This document shows positions 48,831 through 61,738 of a stretch of DNA of 64,000 nt, one piece after another. The stretch covers positions 155,396,501 to 155,460,500 of the forward strand of contig CM059582.1 in the NCBI GenBank assembly GCA_030407085.1. Direction: 5' to 3'. Below the pieces are notes generated by a model. That model was not told where the DNA came from and ran no database searches. It saw only the letters and a program-made list of their open reading frames with translations. The translations under genes were made by a program, and so were the position numbers. Origin of the DNA: Trichopria drosophilae. Its lineage: Eukaryota; Arthropoda; Insecta; Hymenoptera; Diapriidae. Positions within the stretch are counted from its first letter, which is position 1. The number at the start of each line of letters is the position of its first letter.

Positions 48831-51519
48831 TGTTAAATTCTGAGCAAGTGCTGAAATGGCAACTTGTTTTCACTGCCTAAATATCGTTTATACAGCGTAG
48901 ATAATAAGTAAGCAAACAAGGCTGCAAAGAATATTCCTGACACCTGTAGGTGCATTATATGTTGAAGAGATAACTTCATAATCAGATATATTTGGGAAAT
49001 AAATGTTCTAACACCCAACTTCCCTATTTTAAAAATTCTGATTTATCATTTTGCATTGCCGCTAGAAAGGATTCAGATGACTCTGTATTTGAGGTCTAAT
49101 TAAGGTATCATAATCCTAATTCCATTAAGACGCAATGTCCTTTTCACTTCAAGTTTCTATTTTTCTAAGAATGAGAGTGCCGCGTTCTAATTTAAGAGTG
49201 CATCAATTAAAGTGATGTGTTTGCTGGTCTTGTGAATGAAACGTTTCAGGAGTTTAAATCTCCGTTAGGGCAATTTTTTCATAGACTTTCGAAAAATGAG
49301 CAATGTCGCTTGATACCGCATGAATCTGCGAACTGGTGATAGCTACATATCACTGTTGGCAACCTCAGCAGTTTTTTCTTGATTGTCGTGCGACGTTTTT
49401 CTTGGAAGATGAACAAAGTGCATCGCAATGCGTAAAATGTTGACAGGACCGATAGCTTTGTGAGATTTATTTGTCGTGAATATTTATGTTGATGTCAGTT
49501 TGTGTCTATTGTTTGCAAAAAAGTCTTTTAATCATAATGATGTTTATATGCAGATGAAACTTGAACCACGGCATGCATCATAAAGCCCAGTTCTGAACCA
49601 TGCAGGGACAACATTTAGAATGAGTTCTAAGAAACTGAACTATATGCTGATGGAATACTCCTACTCGATGGTTACATAACCCTAAAATATTTGAGTTGTT
49701 TTAGCATTAAGGTTTGTAGGTGGCTATACTTACGATTGATAAGATATCATGAATAATACCGATGATAAATATTTATAATATACCCAGATGACAATTTTCT
49801 CATGATACAAGGCTGTGCTGCCAGTGACTTTATATCCATAAGGAAGGTAGATCACCTTCAATATTAACTACAGAATCTGTAGAACTCGTATACTTGAACC
49901 GAGCGAGAATTGTAATTAGGACACATACAGGCTCTCTGAGATGCCAATGCACAAACTTTCGTAGAGCCAAAGTTTCATCCAGGGCAGTATAAATGTATGG
50001 AATATGTTGAACTAGATTCAACTTTATTCAGAGTGTATCTGTTATTTCCGCTTCAACGTACAGAAATGGCAATGTCCAATGAGAATCTATAATCAGTATG
50101 ACGGCCTTAAGAAGAGGACAATCCTCCAAAAGCATATAGTGTGTTGGCCAGCATTTTGAAAAAGTACATAAATATTTAGGACCTACTTAAAATCGATTAC
50201 TTATACGAAGATTTTACATGTCTTAGCGATTTTTGTTGGTTGTTGCTTTGTTTTCATTCAAATTAGACCAGTAATAATGTGATATGAGTTTGTTATATAT
50301 TATAGGTACTCCAAGTATGTAAAACATAATGTCAGTGTAAAATATAATTTGATGCCATGGATTTTATGACATTACTTAGACAGGTCCTGTGCACAAATCT
50401 TAAATTTTACGAGTTTTTTTATAGCATTAACATTCACACGCATTTTGTTGTAAATTAAATATTACACAAAAGTAATAATTGCGATAAATACTTATTCCAC
50501 CTTCATTAAAAATTCTTGTTGACATATTCCATGCCAACAATCTCAAAGTTGGGATTGCGTAATTCAACAAAAAATGAAATATTAAGTATAGCATAATTTT
50601 TTTGTCATGTAAAGTACATTAAGGAATAAAATAAAAAGGAATAAAGAATGAATCGTAAATTATCAGCCAAGCACCTGTAAATTTATTACTGATATTAATT
50701 CTGAGTTATTTCATAAACGTATTTAATTTAATCGTATATTAACATTTATTCGTAGGTTTTTTTATTTACTGTGTAAGACACAATGTGTATGTGAAAGCAA
50801 ATATATTGTTACGTACATCCGTTGCAATGACTCTATGTTTTTTGACACATATTTCGCCTTTTTGAAATGATGAACATGATGATCAGTGAAAAACGACAGA
50901 AACATTGTACATGGGTTTACTTAATAATATACATTATTTGTTCGAACTTTCAAAATTAAATAATAAATGCTATTGCGTCTCAGCTTGCGAAGTAGTACTA
51001 CAACTTCTCGTATGAAATAAGTATTTCATGTTTGTTTTTCATTTGCATTCGTCAAATCGTTGCTGAATAAACTGTGATTTAGAGAAATATTCTCTTCAAA
51101 TTTTTGAATGTATATGCCATATTCCATTGCGGTGAGAAACAACACGTGAAGATTGAACGAAAATAGCGAAATCTAGTCATGCAAATTTTGTCAGAAAAAA
51201 TATTTTTGGCAAATATGTACAAAGCTAGATCACAGTAAAATCTTTCAGTTTTTTTTCTTTTGTTTTCATTTTCCAAAGATATACATATTAAATAATAAAT
51301 TATGTAACAGTTTCATCCTCTACTTCACAATGCAGTGCTGCATCTGTAAGCCAGTTCTCACGACACGTTCAACGACAAAATACAAAAAATAAAAAACTGC
51401 TCGTCCCGATATAGCTGTCAATGATACTACATTACGTTTTTATGTGTAGTTCAATTGACACGTATAAATTGGAATTTTTCGAATAATGTGAAAAACTAAA
51501 AAATATTTTTCATTTTCTT
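48831..51519. other. Intronic sequence, unassigned
   Basis: This stretch is mostly AT-rich. From about 49200 to 50060 the composition is more balanced and reads like non-coding transcript or decayed coding sequence. The longest frame there, minus 49830-50021, is 63 codons without a recognised family. No transposon termini were found. Confidence 0.4.
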
Positions 51520-52060
51520 CTAGCGAATCTAGTGACTCTAGTGTATCTCCTCATAAACATTGTCGATAAAGAAAGAGATCAAGAAGAAGTCTGTTGATAG
51601 TACCATAACAAGTTTGTAAATCTTTTCAAGGAAAGGTCTTATAAGAATTAGCAACACTATCGTAGTAATGATTCTGACAATAAATCAGTTGATAGAAAAC
51701 AAAATAATACAGAAGATCGTCCCGGAGGCCTGGCCTCAGAGCACGATCTGCGAAACGTGCCACAGCAGATTCTTTCTCTTAAAGGAGGTAGGTCACACAG
51801 TAAATAATCGTGTTCAGTAGTCGTAGTCGATCTGCTTCCAGTCATTGGTATATCAGTGACAATCATAATCATCGATCTATAGATCAATTGTATAGTAGCA
51901 GATCTCAGCCTAAAAACGGCGATATCCTCGCCGCGACTTACATAGATCCTTGGATGAAGACATCAAAGAATTGCTCGCTGAACCAAAAGTCAAGGAGAGG
52001 TTAGTTGCTGCAGAAATTCATAATGTAATTCCTCATTTCTGCACTAATTAAAAAAAAAAT
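51520..52060 (+). pseudogene. Possible degenerate gag-like/ORF1-like fragment
   Basis: Successive plus-strand frames contain a Ser/Arg-rich stretch (RSRSRRS and RSRSASSHW, 51570-51850), an acidic linker, and then, in a different frame, the string DIKELLAEPKVKERLVAAEIH (about 51959-52020). Ser/Arg-rich heads followed by a helical segment of this type occur in gag-like proteins of retroelements in insect genomes, but I cannot name a family with confidence. Several stops and frame changes are present; the block ends near an A-run at about 52050. Confidence 0.3.
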
Positions 52061-52289
52061 GATTGAAATATAGAAACGGGTAAAGAATTAAAGGAATAGT
52101 GCCCTCCCCCAAATAATTGCTTCTTAATGCAGAATTCGTTCCCATTTTGAGCGAATCCTCTTTTCGGAAAAATATCAAATAATAACTAGAAATAAACCGG
52201 ATGCGCGTATTTCGGTAATTGGTTGAGTCCTTATCAAGCTCGATAAGAGCTTGACAATGTAATGGTATTATTGGATTGCCGCTCCTTGC

Positions 52290-53470
52290 ATTACTAATAT
52301 TATTTCAATCTGAACGGAACCGTAGATCAGGGAACGAGATTTAGTTTTTTAATACAACCGACGATAAATCTCATTGAATCGACGTTTTTAATGTCACATC
52401 AGTGGCTTACACAAAAAACGCTGCGCACTCACAACCGCTTGATTCGTGACAGATTTGAGGACGTTTTTATCGCGCCGCCTTCATGGAATCGCGTAACTCA
52501 ATCCCAAATCTTGGACGGATAAGATGGATGAATGATAGCCAAAATAATAAGCGAGGTTTTTGCCTACCTATAACCCTCAAAAAAGAACTTAAGAAAGCGA
52601 CGCAACACCACGCCTCTCGTGACCGGTTTTCGTGTATCAAAACAAACTATAACGATATGGCAAACTTAGTTCAAACGCACGAGCACGACAAGTACAAATA
52701 AAAAAAAATCCACTCCGCGACGATAATCCGCGCCTGTCACTAAAATCGCTTATCGGGTCGTTAAACGTAAGAAATTAATAGAATTCCGCGATGTGAGAGT
52801 TTGCTCTCATTATCCCGCAGGATCACTAGACACTTGCACTTAGCTGACACGTGTAGTTTCCGTGTTTCCAAAATGGCGTCTCCCGAAGCACCTCGATGGG
52901 AAGATGGCCGACCCGTGGTAATAAAAAGATGACACCACCTTGCCAATCAGACGAACTTGAAGCCGACCTTTGCCTTCGTTGGACTCGAGATCCCAGGACC
53001 GATAGCGAATTTGGATGAACTTGCAGGTGAATATTCTGCAATCGCTGTCAAAAAAAGGTCGATTGGGGCAGATCAGACGTCCAATGTAGGTTGAATATCA
53101 GGGGAAAGAAAGGTCGTAACTCACCGACGACTTCGATCACTTGATTGATCGAAGTCCGAGGAAAAACGTCGCGTTGTTTTTATTTTATCCTCTGCCACCG
53201 GCCTGTTCCAGAACTTTCCGAACTTTTCTTTGGTTAGAGGCTCACCTGGTCCGTGCGCTGGAGTGGTTCTTTCAGTGTGGTTCTGGCTTGTCGGGCGATT
53301 GAGACATTCTCTTTCCTGCGAGTGTCCGCTACTCCCACCTCTAGCTTTTTCATGCCGACGGAGGGGACACTTCTTTGTCAGCTCCCCCGTGTGGGGTATT
53401 GAGATCACTGCTTCTCAAACAGAGATCTTCCTTACCGACACGTAATACGGATCACTAATACCACTCGGAA
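52290..53470 (-). other. GC/CpG-rich island with minus-strand splice donors; possible promoter or 5' exon
   Basis: This is the largest GC-rich stretch in the window. On the minus strand, CGGACCAG|GTGAGCC (last exonic base 53246) and GTCGTCG|GTGAGTT (last exonic base 53125) are good donors. A TTTTTTGACAGCGATTGCAG acceptor lies just above 53035, followed by a frame open to about 52845 with G/C-rich third positions. These features fit a CpG-rich first exon plus downstream exon on the host strand, about 25 kb upstream of exon A. No protein domain is recognised. A plus-strand frame (52483-52701, true ATG) also lies here. A retroelement origin is an alternative. Confidence 0.35.
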
Positions 53471-54111
53471 ACTTACATGGCAACCCTAGATTGTTTCGCG
53501 ATAACGCATCATTACAACAAGAGTTAAAGATAAATATTCAGAAATATTTAATGCATTAGCCATTTTATTTTAGCCTTTATATATATATTTATGCTGGTCA
53601 ATTATTTACAGATTTGCAAAATTTCATTTCTTTAAAACGTAGATTATTTCACCTTTTTTAAATAAATCTCTGAATGTGACAGCAGAGGCTGTTCCCATTG
53701 ACAATTTATTATTTGGGGATAATTTGGGAGATCGTCTGAGGTCAGCAAAGACTTTGGAAACAATTCCAAAGATTGCGGTTCTTTGTCAACAGCGAAATAC
53801 TGTCCAAAAGCGGACATTTTTGGATGGTTCTTGAAATAGACATGATAGTCATCTAGGCAACGTTCTTTAACTTAATAAATTTTCATTTTTGTTAACGTAA
53901 TTTAATCTATCACTTATGTAACATAGAAGTTAGTAAACCCTAGTAAAAATGGTTCAATTTTCTACCAGGGAATCAGCATTAGAATTAATCTATCAATTTA
54001 GTTCCAGCAGGAAACAGAAAACAGTTCATATTTAATTTCTTAGAATGACTTTATTTCAGTAATGAATTGTCAGAAAATGATTAACAAAATGAGAACCAGT
54101 TTATTGTATGA
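53471..54111. other. Intronic sequence, featureless
   Basis: AT-rich sequence between the GC-rich island and the LTR fragment, without a supportable feature. Confidence 0.5.
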
Positions 54112-54312
54112 TTGGGGGTACCTCTTAAAATGAAGGTGTCCTGCTAGAAAAATTATGTAAAGGCCCTTCAAAATGGTGACGATGTCGATAAAATTATTTG
54201 TAATTCGATTATTATAATATCGATATAATATGACATTGTAGTCTATTTAAATGTTCGAGAAAGTGAAAAGTCGAACTAAAAAAGTGTCGATCGGGTTTTT
54301 CAGAACGTTTCA
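54112..54312 (+). mobile_element. LTR fragment, same family as 9792-10228
   Basis: Homologous to the central part of the solo LTR (about 9893-10090): GGGGGTACCTCTTAAAATGA, AAAGGCCCTTCAAAATGGTG, TATTTAAATGTTCGAGAAAG and GTGTCGATCGGGTTTTTCAG line up in order. Both ends are missing, so no target duplication can be read. Confidence 0.8.
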
Positions 54313-55424
54313 CATTTTCTTCTGTCTTTAACATATTTTAATGATGTGTAATTATGTATGTTAGTTGAATCGGTCGTTTCCTTTAAATTCACTTAATGAA
54401 TGGTGGAACAGTATGTCAATAATCTTATTACTGCGAAATTAATTAAAAGCCCACTGTTTGAATCAGTACCCAATGAATTAATTTACACTTTATAAAAGGT
54501 TACACAAGGATTAGCTATACATTTTAATCGACTATCAGTCCCCAGTTTGTAAACAGTTTTGTGAAAATTCATATTGTGTTATTCGATCGTTTAATTGAAA
54601 CTTATTTGTTTATGAAGAATTTGTTTAAATAACAGTGTTTTATACGATGAATTTCATGTACTCAAACAGTAAAATTTCACTGTATTAAATTATAAAAGTA
54701 TTCGACAAGCAGATAAAATAACTGAATTTACTCCAATGCAGATTACCTCTGAATTAAAAATATATACTACAAATACTATATTCAAAATAAAAATAAGTCA
54801 ATGCAATAAATGCATGAAAATGTCGAACTAAACTTATTGTCTACTATACTTGACACTATAATATTCATTATCTTTTTATTATAATTTTGGTCAACTTTGT
54901 ACAGGACGTTGCTAAACATATGTTATATGGGAACGAATACGTACATAAAAAAGAAGGGCAAATCTTTTAGAATTTGTGATAAAATGTACTGTGATTCGTT
55001 TTACATAGAACATAATGATTGTCTAGAATTATTACTGGCTTGAAAGAACGACGAAATTAAATTTAGTCGTACGAACTAGAATTGTGGTTGATCTATACGA
55101 GCGTATAACTAATATTGGCTCAGATATTTTTGAACCATTACCGTTAAATAACCACTAACTTATAAATATTACTGACAAGAACCTCTCAATAAATAAATAA
55201 GATTGATTATGTTAATAATGATACTTGATCAAATTATGGTTTTAAAACACTGGCTTTTTTGAATAGACGAATATTGAAATTGTAATACGCAAAGAAAAAT
55301 ATAAATATTACGTAGTAGATGGCAATTGAGTTATATAATTCATAATTAATAAGAAATTTTGTGGTAACAATCGATAAAAATAAACTTGTGTTATTATTTG
55401 AAATCTTTATCAAAATATTTGTTA
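54313..55424. other. Intronic sequence, featureless
   Basis: AT-rich, no frame or repeat that I can support. Confidence 0.5.
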
Positions 55425-55898
55425 ATGCGTCGCTTGTCTTCATTAAGCCACTTATGCTATGTCAGTACGTTCTACTGTTTAAAGATGACAAATGACACTG
55501 TACGGTATAGAAGTACGGTAATGCCGCGAAACCGTACAGGCGGAAATGCACTATATAACTTGAAAAAGATAAATACAGGAGCTCGGAGTATGTCAACTGA
55601 TATGTGCTTTGGCACTCGACGTCTTCTTTCGCAATGCGTATTAATTAAATGCAGTATACCGACAAATTTATTCGAAACTGCGGCAAATTATTTAATTTGT
55701 TTAAGTTTCGAAATACTGTTCAACGCAGTTCCTGTGCATGAAAGTTGTGCTCGAAAAGGTATAATAAAATTCCCTCTCATGTTTTATTACGTGTTTGTTC
55801 ACGAGGAAATATTCGTTTTTTTTTGTTCGTTTAACTTATGGATATGTTTGACGGTGTTACGAAAACTTTGTATTGAATTAAGTTTTTTTATTATCTGA
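55425..55898 (+). CDS. Longest ATG-started open frame in the window, unassigned (157 aa)
   Basis: From ATG at 55425 the plus-strand frame is open for 157 codons; without regard to start it spans 170 codons from 55386. It is antisense to the host gene. The N-terminal half is moderately basic (MRRLSSL, RYRSTVMPRNRTGG), and the C-terminal half is hydrophobic and cysteine-bearing (KFPLMFYYVFVHEE, then SFNLWICLTVLRKL), which could give one or two membrane segments. No family is recognised and no splice or promoter evidence was found. For this base composition the length is unusual but not decisive. A hairpin (GTACGGT, 11-nt loop, ACCGTAC) lies inside at 55513-55537. Confidence 0.25.
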   Translation: MRRLSSLSHLCYVSTFYCLKMTNDTVRYRSTVMPRNRTGGNALYNLKKINTGARSMSTDMCFGTRRLLSQCVLIKCSIPTNLFETAANYLICLSFEILFNAVPVHESCARKGIIKFPLMFYYVFVHEEIFVFFCSFNLWICLTVLRKLCIELSFFII

Positions 55899-58800
55899 AA
55901 AAGTATATTTCTGTTGGTTCGCTTTTACGTACAATAACCTTGTTCTGAACAACGAATTTATACTTCTTCCAATGTATGACAACTTTATTACCCGGTTTGT
56001 ACTGACTTTTCTATATTTGAAATACATGCTACGGATTGAGTATTACCCCGGTTCGTATGTTTTAACGTACAATTGAATGTCAGTGATTTCACTCCATGAT
56101 TTTTCTCAAACATATGTTATTTTTAAAAGTATACATACGCTTAATTTTCTTGTTTTAATTAATCGTGCTGCGGTTATACTTCACAATATTAGACCGCTCG
56201 CAATATTAGTCTCTGAATAATTCACATGAGTACAGGGCATTGTTTTCGTTCAACCAAGAACGTTTCAACATGCGAACAATAGGGGTAAATTTGTTCTCTA
56301 AATATGTCCTGAACTGTGTCTATTTTTCTAACAGGACGTTGCTAATCATATGTTAACAAAATTAGAATTATGCAAATTTCATTAGGCGAATACCTTCGTT
56401 CAATATGCGAATTCATAACAACAAATATTTATCTTATATTTACACATACAACTAAATTTAGAAAAGTTGGAAGGCATATAGATACACAAGAGGTATTCAA
56501 CGTACAAAAAGATCATATGAATTAAACATGGAATTTATTACACAATTTATTTAAAATGTATTTGAGAATTGTATCTATTAGAACAATTTGAGGGTATTCT
56601 CAAATTAGAGAATTCCAAACAAAGTCTGGCAGTTTTTAAATGTATAATTACTGGATAATTTTTGGATGATTTTATTATTAAATAGGTCAATAAGGTGTTA
56701 TTGCTGGGAAGCTGTGGGTCATTACCGAAGTACCTTTGTGCGCAGAATTTTGAGATATTTGACGTTATGTACTCGAAATAGCACTCTTTTATATTTTTGA
56801 GATTATGTACGTCATACAATAAATTGTTGTGACTTTTATTACTATTTGTACCATCTGCTCTCAATACATCTGCTCTCATCGTTCAATATGAACTGTTAGT
56901 CGATCACTTACAAATTTTTTCTGCCACGTTAAATTATGACATTTATCTTAAAGATGTGGCGATCTTAATTTAATGACGTCATCTCTGTACTTATATTGCA
57001 CAGAAGAGCCTAATGTTTCCAGAAACAATTATGAAGTAGAAACTTTGTTGGGATGAATAATATCGTAACTTGAAATGGTCTTAATTTTTTAAGATAAGAA
57101 CTGAGGTGATCCATTAATAATTCATTTTGAAGGACGATAGTATGGCTAAGCGGCGCAAATAAAATACATTTGTCGCATGCTGTACATAATCTCGGAAATA
57201 GCAAACAAAAATGCACTTTTGAGTACATAACCTCAAAAGTCTCAAAATCCTGCTGTGATTCTACTCCCCGATTTGTAATCTACTCACAAAATTACTGACG
57301 TCTTCCTAACACGATACCAGACCTGCTTGTGTAGATTTGTGTTATATCTATAATAATTTATTTCTTAGGCACCCTAAGCGTGGGTGTAAATTCAATATAT
57401 CTAGATATTTTTTAACTTTTTTTTTAACTCTATGGATGAAATAAAAAGACTTGATTAATAAGTACAGAATATTTGTATATCCAATTATTAAGAGACGTTT
57501 AGAATTATAATTGCAATATTAATGAGATTATAATTTTTAATAACATCTTTCGAGAGCGAAACTTGACAGTTCTTTATAGCTATGTACAATAGATATACTT
57601 GTTCTTATATCCGAGTTGACTTATTTCTACGGTAAACCGAATGCGCAAGGCCATTATTCTTCAATTCTCCAGCTTCTTAGATCGTGCAATTTGCATCTCG
57701 TGTAATCTCTTGCATTCTAGTGTAAATTATAGTTCGGGCGTTGAATAAATTGTTGAAGTCATTAATATTCTTCCGGAATAATTCTGTAATTTTCATTAAT
57801 TTCTCCCATATTCATATTGAAAATGTGGGTGTAATATAATATTAATTAGATAACATAATAAATGTATTTTTTTTTCAAGTATTCTTTAAAAATCGAGTTC
57901 ACATGTAATAACGAGATTATTAGACTAATGTATCATGACAATGATTTTTTGAGGGTATCTCTTGCATGTATAAAAACATTTTGTGTAATATCTAAATTTA
58001 TATTACATTTGCATTCATTGTGTAATTAATATAGTTTAGAGTATGAAAACCTTTATGGATGGTGCGATGAAAGCATGAAGTGCTTTTAGAAACTTAAATA
58101 TTTTTATACCTGTTGCCCAACCATTAAAATCATTATTTTCTTTAATTAAAACAAACATGTTATATTTACAATGTAAATATTTGTTTTTCTGATTAAAATA
58201 TTAATTCACGACAATTCATTGCAAAATTTTGTTCTGTGTAGTAATTTTTGGAGTCAATTGATACCTCGATAATAATAGTCGTTTATAACCTTCAATAATT
58301 ATATATGTAATTTATATTATTTCGGTGAATCCAGCGTAATCGAAATCTTGGTCAGAAACGGATCCCAAAACGATCATTTTTTTATCTCAATCAAGTCGAA
58401 ATTTGATTCTCAGTCGTTTAAAGCGAGCATAAACAGATCTTTTTTTACCATAAAATGATCCCAACAAGAACGCTTTTTAATGTTTGCGCATCGACAACCA
58501 GCTTCTCTACATATTTAAATCTGATCAAAAGTTGACTATTTTTTTATCTTTATAGACAAAAAATGGATCATTTTTCAACTCCCGTAATTATAACTCAGAT
58601 TGTTTTTGGTTGTAAACTCGTCTATCTTTGGTCCTGAAATGTCTCAAAACTATTATCCCATTTAGATCACATAAGGGTGTGACCCACTTTGATCAAAATC
58701 TAAAAAATCAAAATAAATTATAAAAAATGCCTTGTTTATATAGTCTTTTCGTACCATAGTCGTACAAACAAAATTTTAATTATTTTCAGAAACTATCGAA

Positions 58801-58949
58801 CAATTTATATATTTCCGCAAAGATTTCGTTATTTATATTATTATTGGTATAAAACATTGCATTTTAAAAAAACATTTTCTTTATAGCAGTTATTTATTCG
58901 TTATTGAGGACATAATCGATTTTTTGCCTATTGCATTCTCCTGTGTGGG
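55899..58949. other. Intronic sequence, featureless
   Basis: AT-rich. A 110-codon minus-strand frame at 56547-56879 has no true ATG early on and no recognised domain. 58330-58700 contains repeated ATGATC/GATCATTTTT motifs that may belong to a decayed palindromic element, but no ends could be set. Confidence 0.4.
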
Positions 58950-59035
58950 GCTTCTGCAGTTTTTTCCACGCCATTGCATAACCTAATGGGAATATACCTT
59001 TTCAAAAGTCGGCTGCAGCGACGTGAGACGAGGAT
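58950..59035 (+). mobile_element. Diverged LTR fragment, same family
   Basis: TTTTTTCCACGCCATTGCAT, then AACCTAATGGGAATATACCT and TTTCAAAA, align with the LTR segment at about 9840-9903 (CCCTACGCCATTGCACACCC, GAATGGGGGTACCTCTCAAA) with many differences. It is the oldest-looking copy of the four. Confidence 0.55.
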
Positions 59036-59541
59036 CTGTTACGAATGTATTTTGTACGTATCCTGAAAAGAGAACAATATCCAGATTCGATAACTTCCAT
59101 TATCCATTTTTCTTAAACGAATTTTGTATTAACATTTTTGCGAACTTTTTCCATAGAGATTTCGGATGAATTGATTTAGTTATTAAATAAATAATTTTTT
59201 GTTACAGTTGTCCATGGTAAAGTAAATTCGTCAAATATATATAGTTTATATTTACAGGAAGATAAATGGAATGCAGCAGTTTTCATCAACTATTTGCAAT
59301 AAATAAATAATATTTTGATATGATTAAGTTTCAACAAATTCGGCAATGATTTGATTCGATATATATATTTTTCAATATCAATTAATACCGTATTTTTTGT
59401 TGGTAGCAATCGTAATGAATTCTGACATCGCAAACATTAATATTTTAGTAATTATATTTAATTACTCATAGCGACTATGATATTTTTAATGTACTCGGAA
59501 AAAACAACTTGATTGTGGTAGCCAATAACTTGGCTACCTCA

Positions 59542-59587
59542 CCCAACTTGCTTAGTGGGCTGAGATTCAGACACAAAATTGGTTGGG
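59542..59587 (+). repeat. Dispersed repeat family 1, copy 2
   Basis: CCCAACTTGCTTAGTGGGCT, then GAGATTCAGACACAAAATTG and GTTGGG: same block order as the copies at 19573 and 61265. The preceding CTCGGAAAAAACAACTTG (about 59497) recalls the CACTGAGAAAAA end of the MITE at 26031, so these may be members of one broader MITE group. Confidence 0.6.
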
Positions 59588-61264
59588 AAAGTCAATTTAA
59601 CCAAATGATTGCTTCTCCTAACCAACTGAATAGTTTCCAAACCAATTAAATAGTTAACTAACTCATTCACTCCACGTAGATCATTTTAAAATTACATGGC
59701 TATAAATTTATTATTCTCAAGGCTGTAAAAACAAAATGTCTCAGAGTGTCTCATTTCAAGACACTTTAGAGGCTCATTCTCTTGAAATGAATATTTTCAG
59801 ACATTATGATGTTACAGTAAACATACAATGTGATTTATATTTGATATCCTTAAGACCACACAGACAACTTTTAATTGTTTTGTGTATTTCAATTTCTTTT
59901 TAAAGTTTTTCTTTTTTTATTATTTTTATAATTTGCTTTATTGATGAGATCATTTACAAGCTGGATTTGTTTACTTATATGTGTTGGTTCTTTCCATGCC
60001 AAAGGACAACATGGCGAAGTAAGTAATTTAAAAATGGCATTACTTTTAAAACTTCATTTATGAGCATTAAACAATTCTGTAGTAAACCCCATTATTGAAT
60101 TTCCATGCAATATTACAACAACGCTACAATCAGAACTATGGTTCGAAATAACAGTATTTATTAATATTAATGCATAATAATTCGAATTAATTCAATTTAA
60201 TGTGGTAGTAATATTCATAAATTATTAAACCCGTGTAGTATGATTAACGATATTACGTTCAACCTTAAAAATACATAGAAAATATATACTCGTTTCTATT
60301 GTTATTTTGTGAATTTATCCCGGATGCATTAGTGTTTAGTAATTTTTATATTTTTATAACTTTAGCTCAATTTATGCAGTATATTTTTTGGTTCTTCACG
60401 TTTATTTTTGACAAACTAGTGAAAATTATAAATTACGTTACATTTACTTTTGATTATGAAAAGTCCTACCAATAAGTTGTATTCAACGTCGAATTGTTAT
60501 CATTCGCTTTGCAACGTAGCAATATTGCTTTAATTTTATATCCCAATTTCACACTTTAGTATTTCATATTATTTGGTTAAATACCTGGGACCTTATAAAC
60601 ATACGCGATACATATTATTATTATTATTATTATTATTATATTCTATTCCTTTCGGTTCCTGGAGTTAATGTACTTGAAAAAGGTGTTAACGGAATAATTC
60701 CCTTACGAATTTCGGCAAACATTACGGTTGTGTTTCGCAACTACAACACTTACTGTGGAAATAAATAATGCATAATATTACAGTGCAGGAACTGCGAAAA
60801 ATATATGAAACGTTTACCTTCTACACCTAATAAAATAAGTGTTATTATATTAGATTACAAGAAAGTAAATTTGATCTGTTCAGTAGCATACACATCAAGC
60901 TTCAAGTTCAATAACGTATCTTTTTTTGCGCTCTATGAACTACTGTGAGAAGATAACTTCATGCAATACAATTTTTTTGTAGGTCTTCAATGAAAGCTTA
61001 CAACTGTAACTTTCCAACTCCGAACTAAAAGGTCACTGACAATTTCTAAAAATAAATTTTATATTCTTTTTTCTCAGAATTAACAGATTTTATTCAATAT
61101 GGCCACTTGAGGGTTTTCGAAGTTGCTACAGATGAATCTAAGGTTTGGTTATAAAAATTATAAATATTGTCGAAAAATATTTAACTATAGATCGGTGATC
61201 AAGAATGATGCAAAATAAAAAAAAATTTCAAACTGTGCACAGAAAAATGAATATAAATTGGCTT
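59588..61264. other. Intronic sequence, mostly featureless
   Basis: AT-rich sequence between two copies of dispersed repeat family 1. Apart from the ATT microsatellite nothing could be supported. Confidence 0.5.
60613..60640. repeat. (ATT)n microsatellite
   Basis: About nine uninterrupted ATT units; a shorter run of the same triplet lies at 46973-46996 within the LINE tail. Confidence 0.9.
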
Positions 61265-61315
61265 CCCCAACTAAGCGACTTAGTGCTCTGAGATCCTGAC
61301 GATAAATTGGTTGGG
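61265..61315 (+). repeat. Dispersed repeat family 1, copy 3
   Basis: CCCAACTAAGCGACTTAGTG, CTCTGAGATCCTGACGATAA and ATTGGTTGGG match the other two copies in order and spacing. Confidence 0.6.
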
Positions 61316-61738
61316 CCGGTTGCACTATTGCAGTTGGTTGGATTTGAAATGTTTGAGGTAACTATATTATGGGTAACTAGTAAGTATATTTGTTGTTGTT
61401 ATTATTAGAACCGATTTTCCTGACTGCAGTTCTAGAGTATCTCACGTTATGATGTCATGCAATAAGTTTGCGGTTTACCAGAATACAAACATATACAGTA
61501 ATCTTATTAAACAAGCTTGTTTTTAAAGAATTTTGTAAGGTTTTTGGGTAAGTTAACAAGTTATTAAATAATTATTATATTTTGAAAACTATAACAATTT
61601 GTTTACAGTATTATTATTTCTTTGAATAACTTACAAAAAAAATTATTTTATGACTTTTCAATTTCCCGGAAAACCTTTTCCTGCAGTATTGTATAATTAA
61701 TCTGATTCTCATAAGATTACTCTTGTACTCCAATAAGG

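Noticed and set aside
58330..58700. Possible palindromic element with GATCATTTTT motifs
   Set aside because: No consistent inverted arms or target duplication could be traced by eye.
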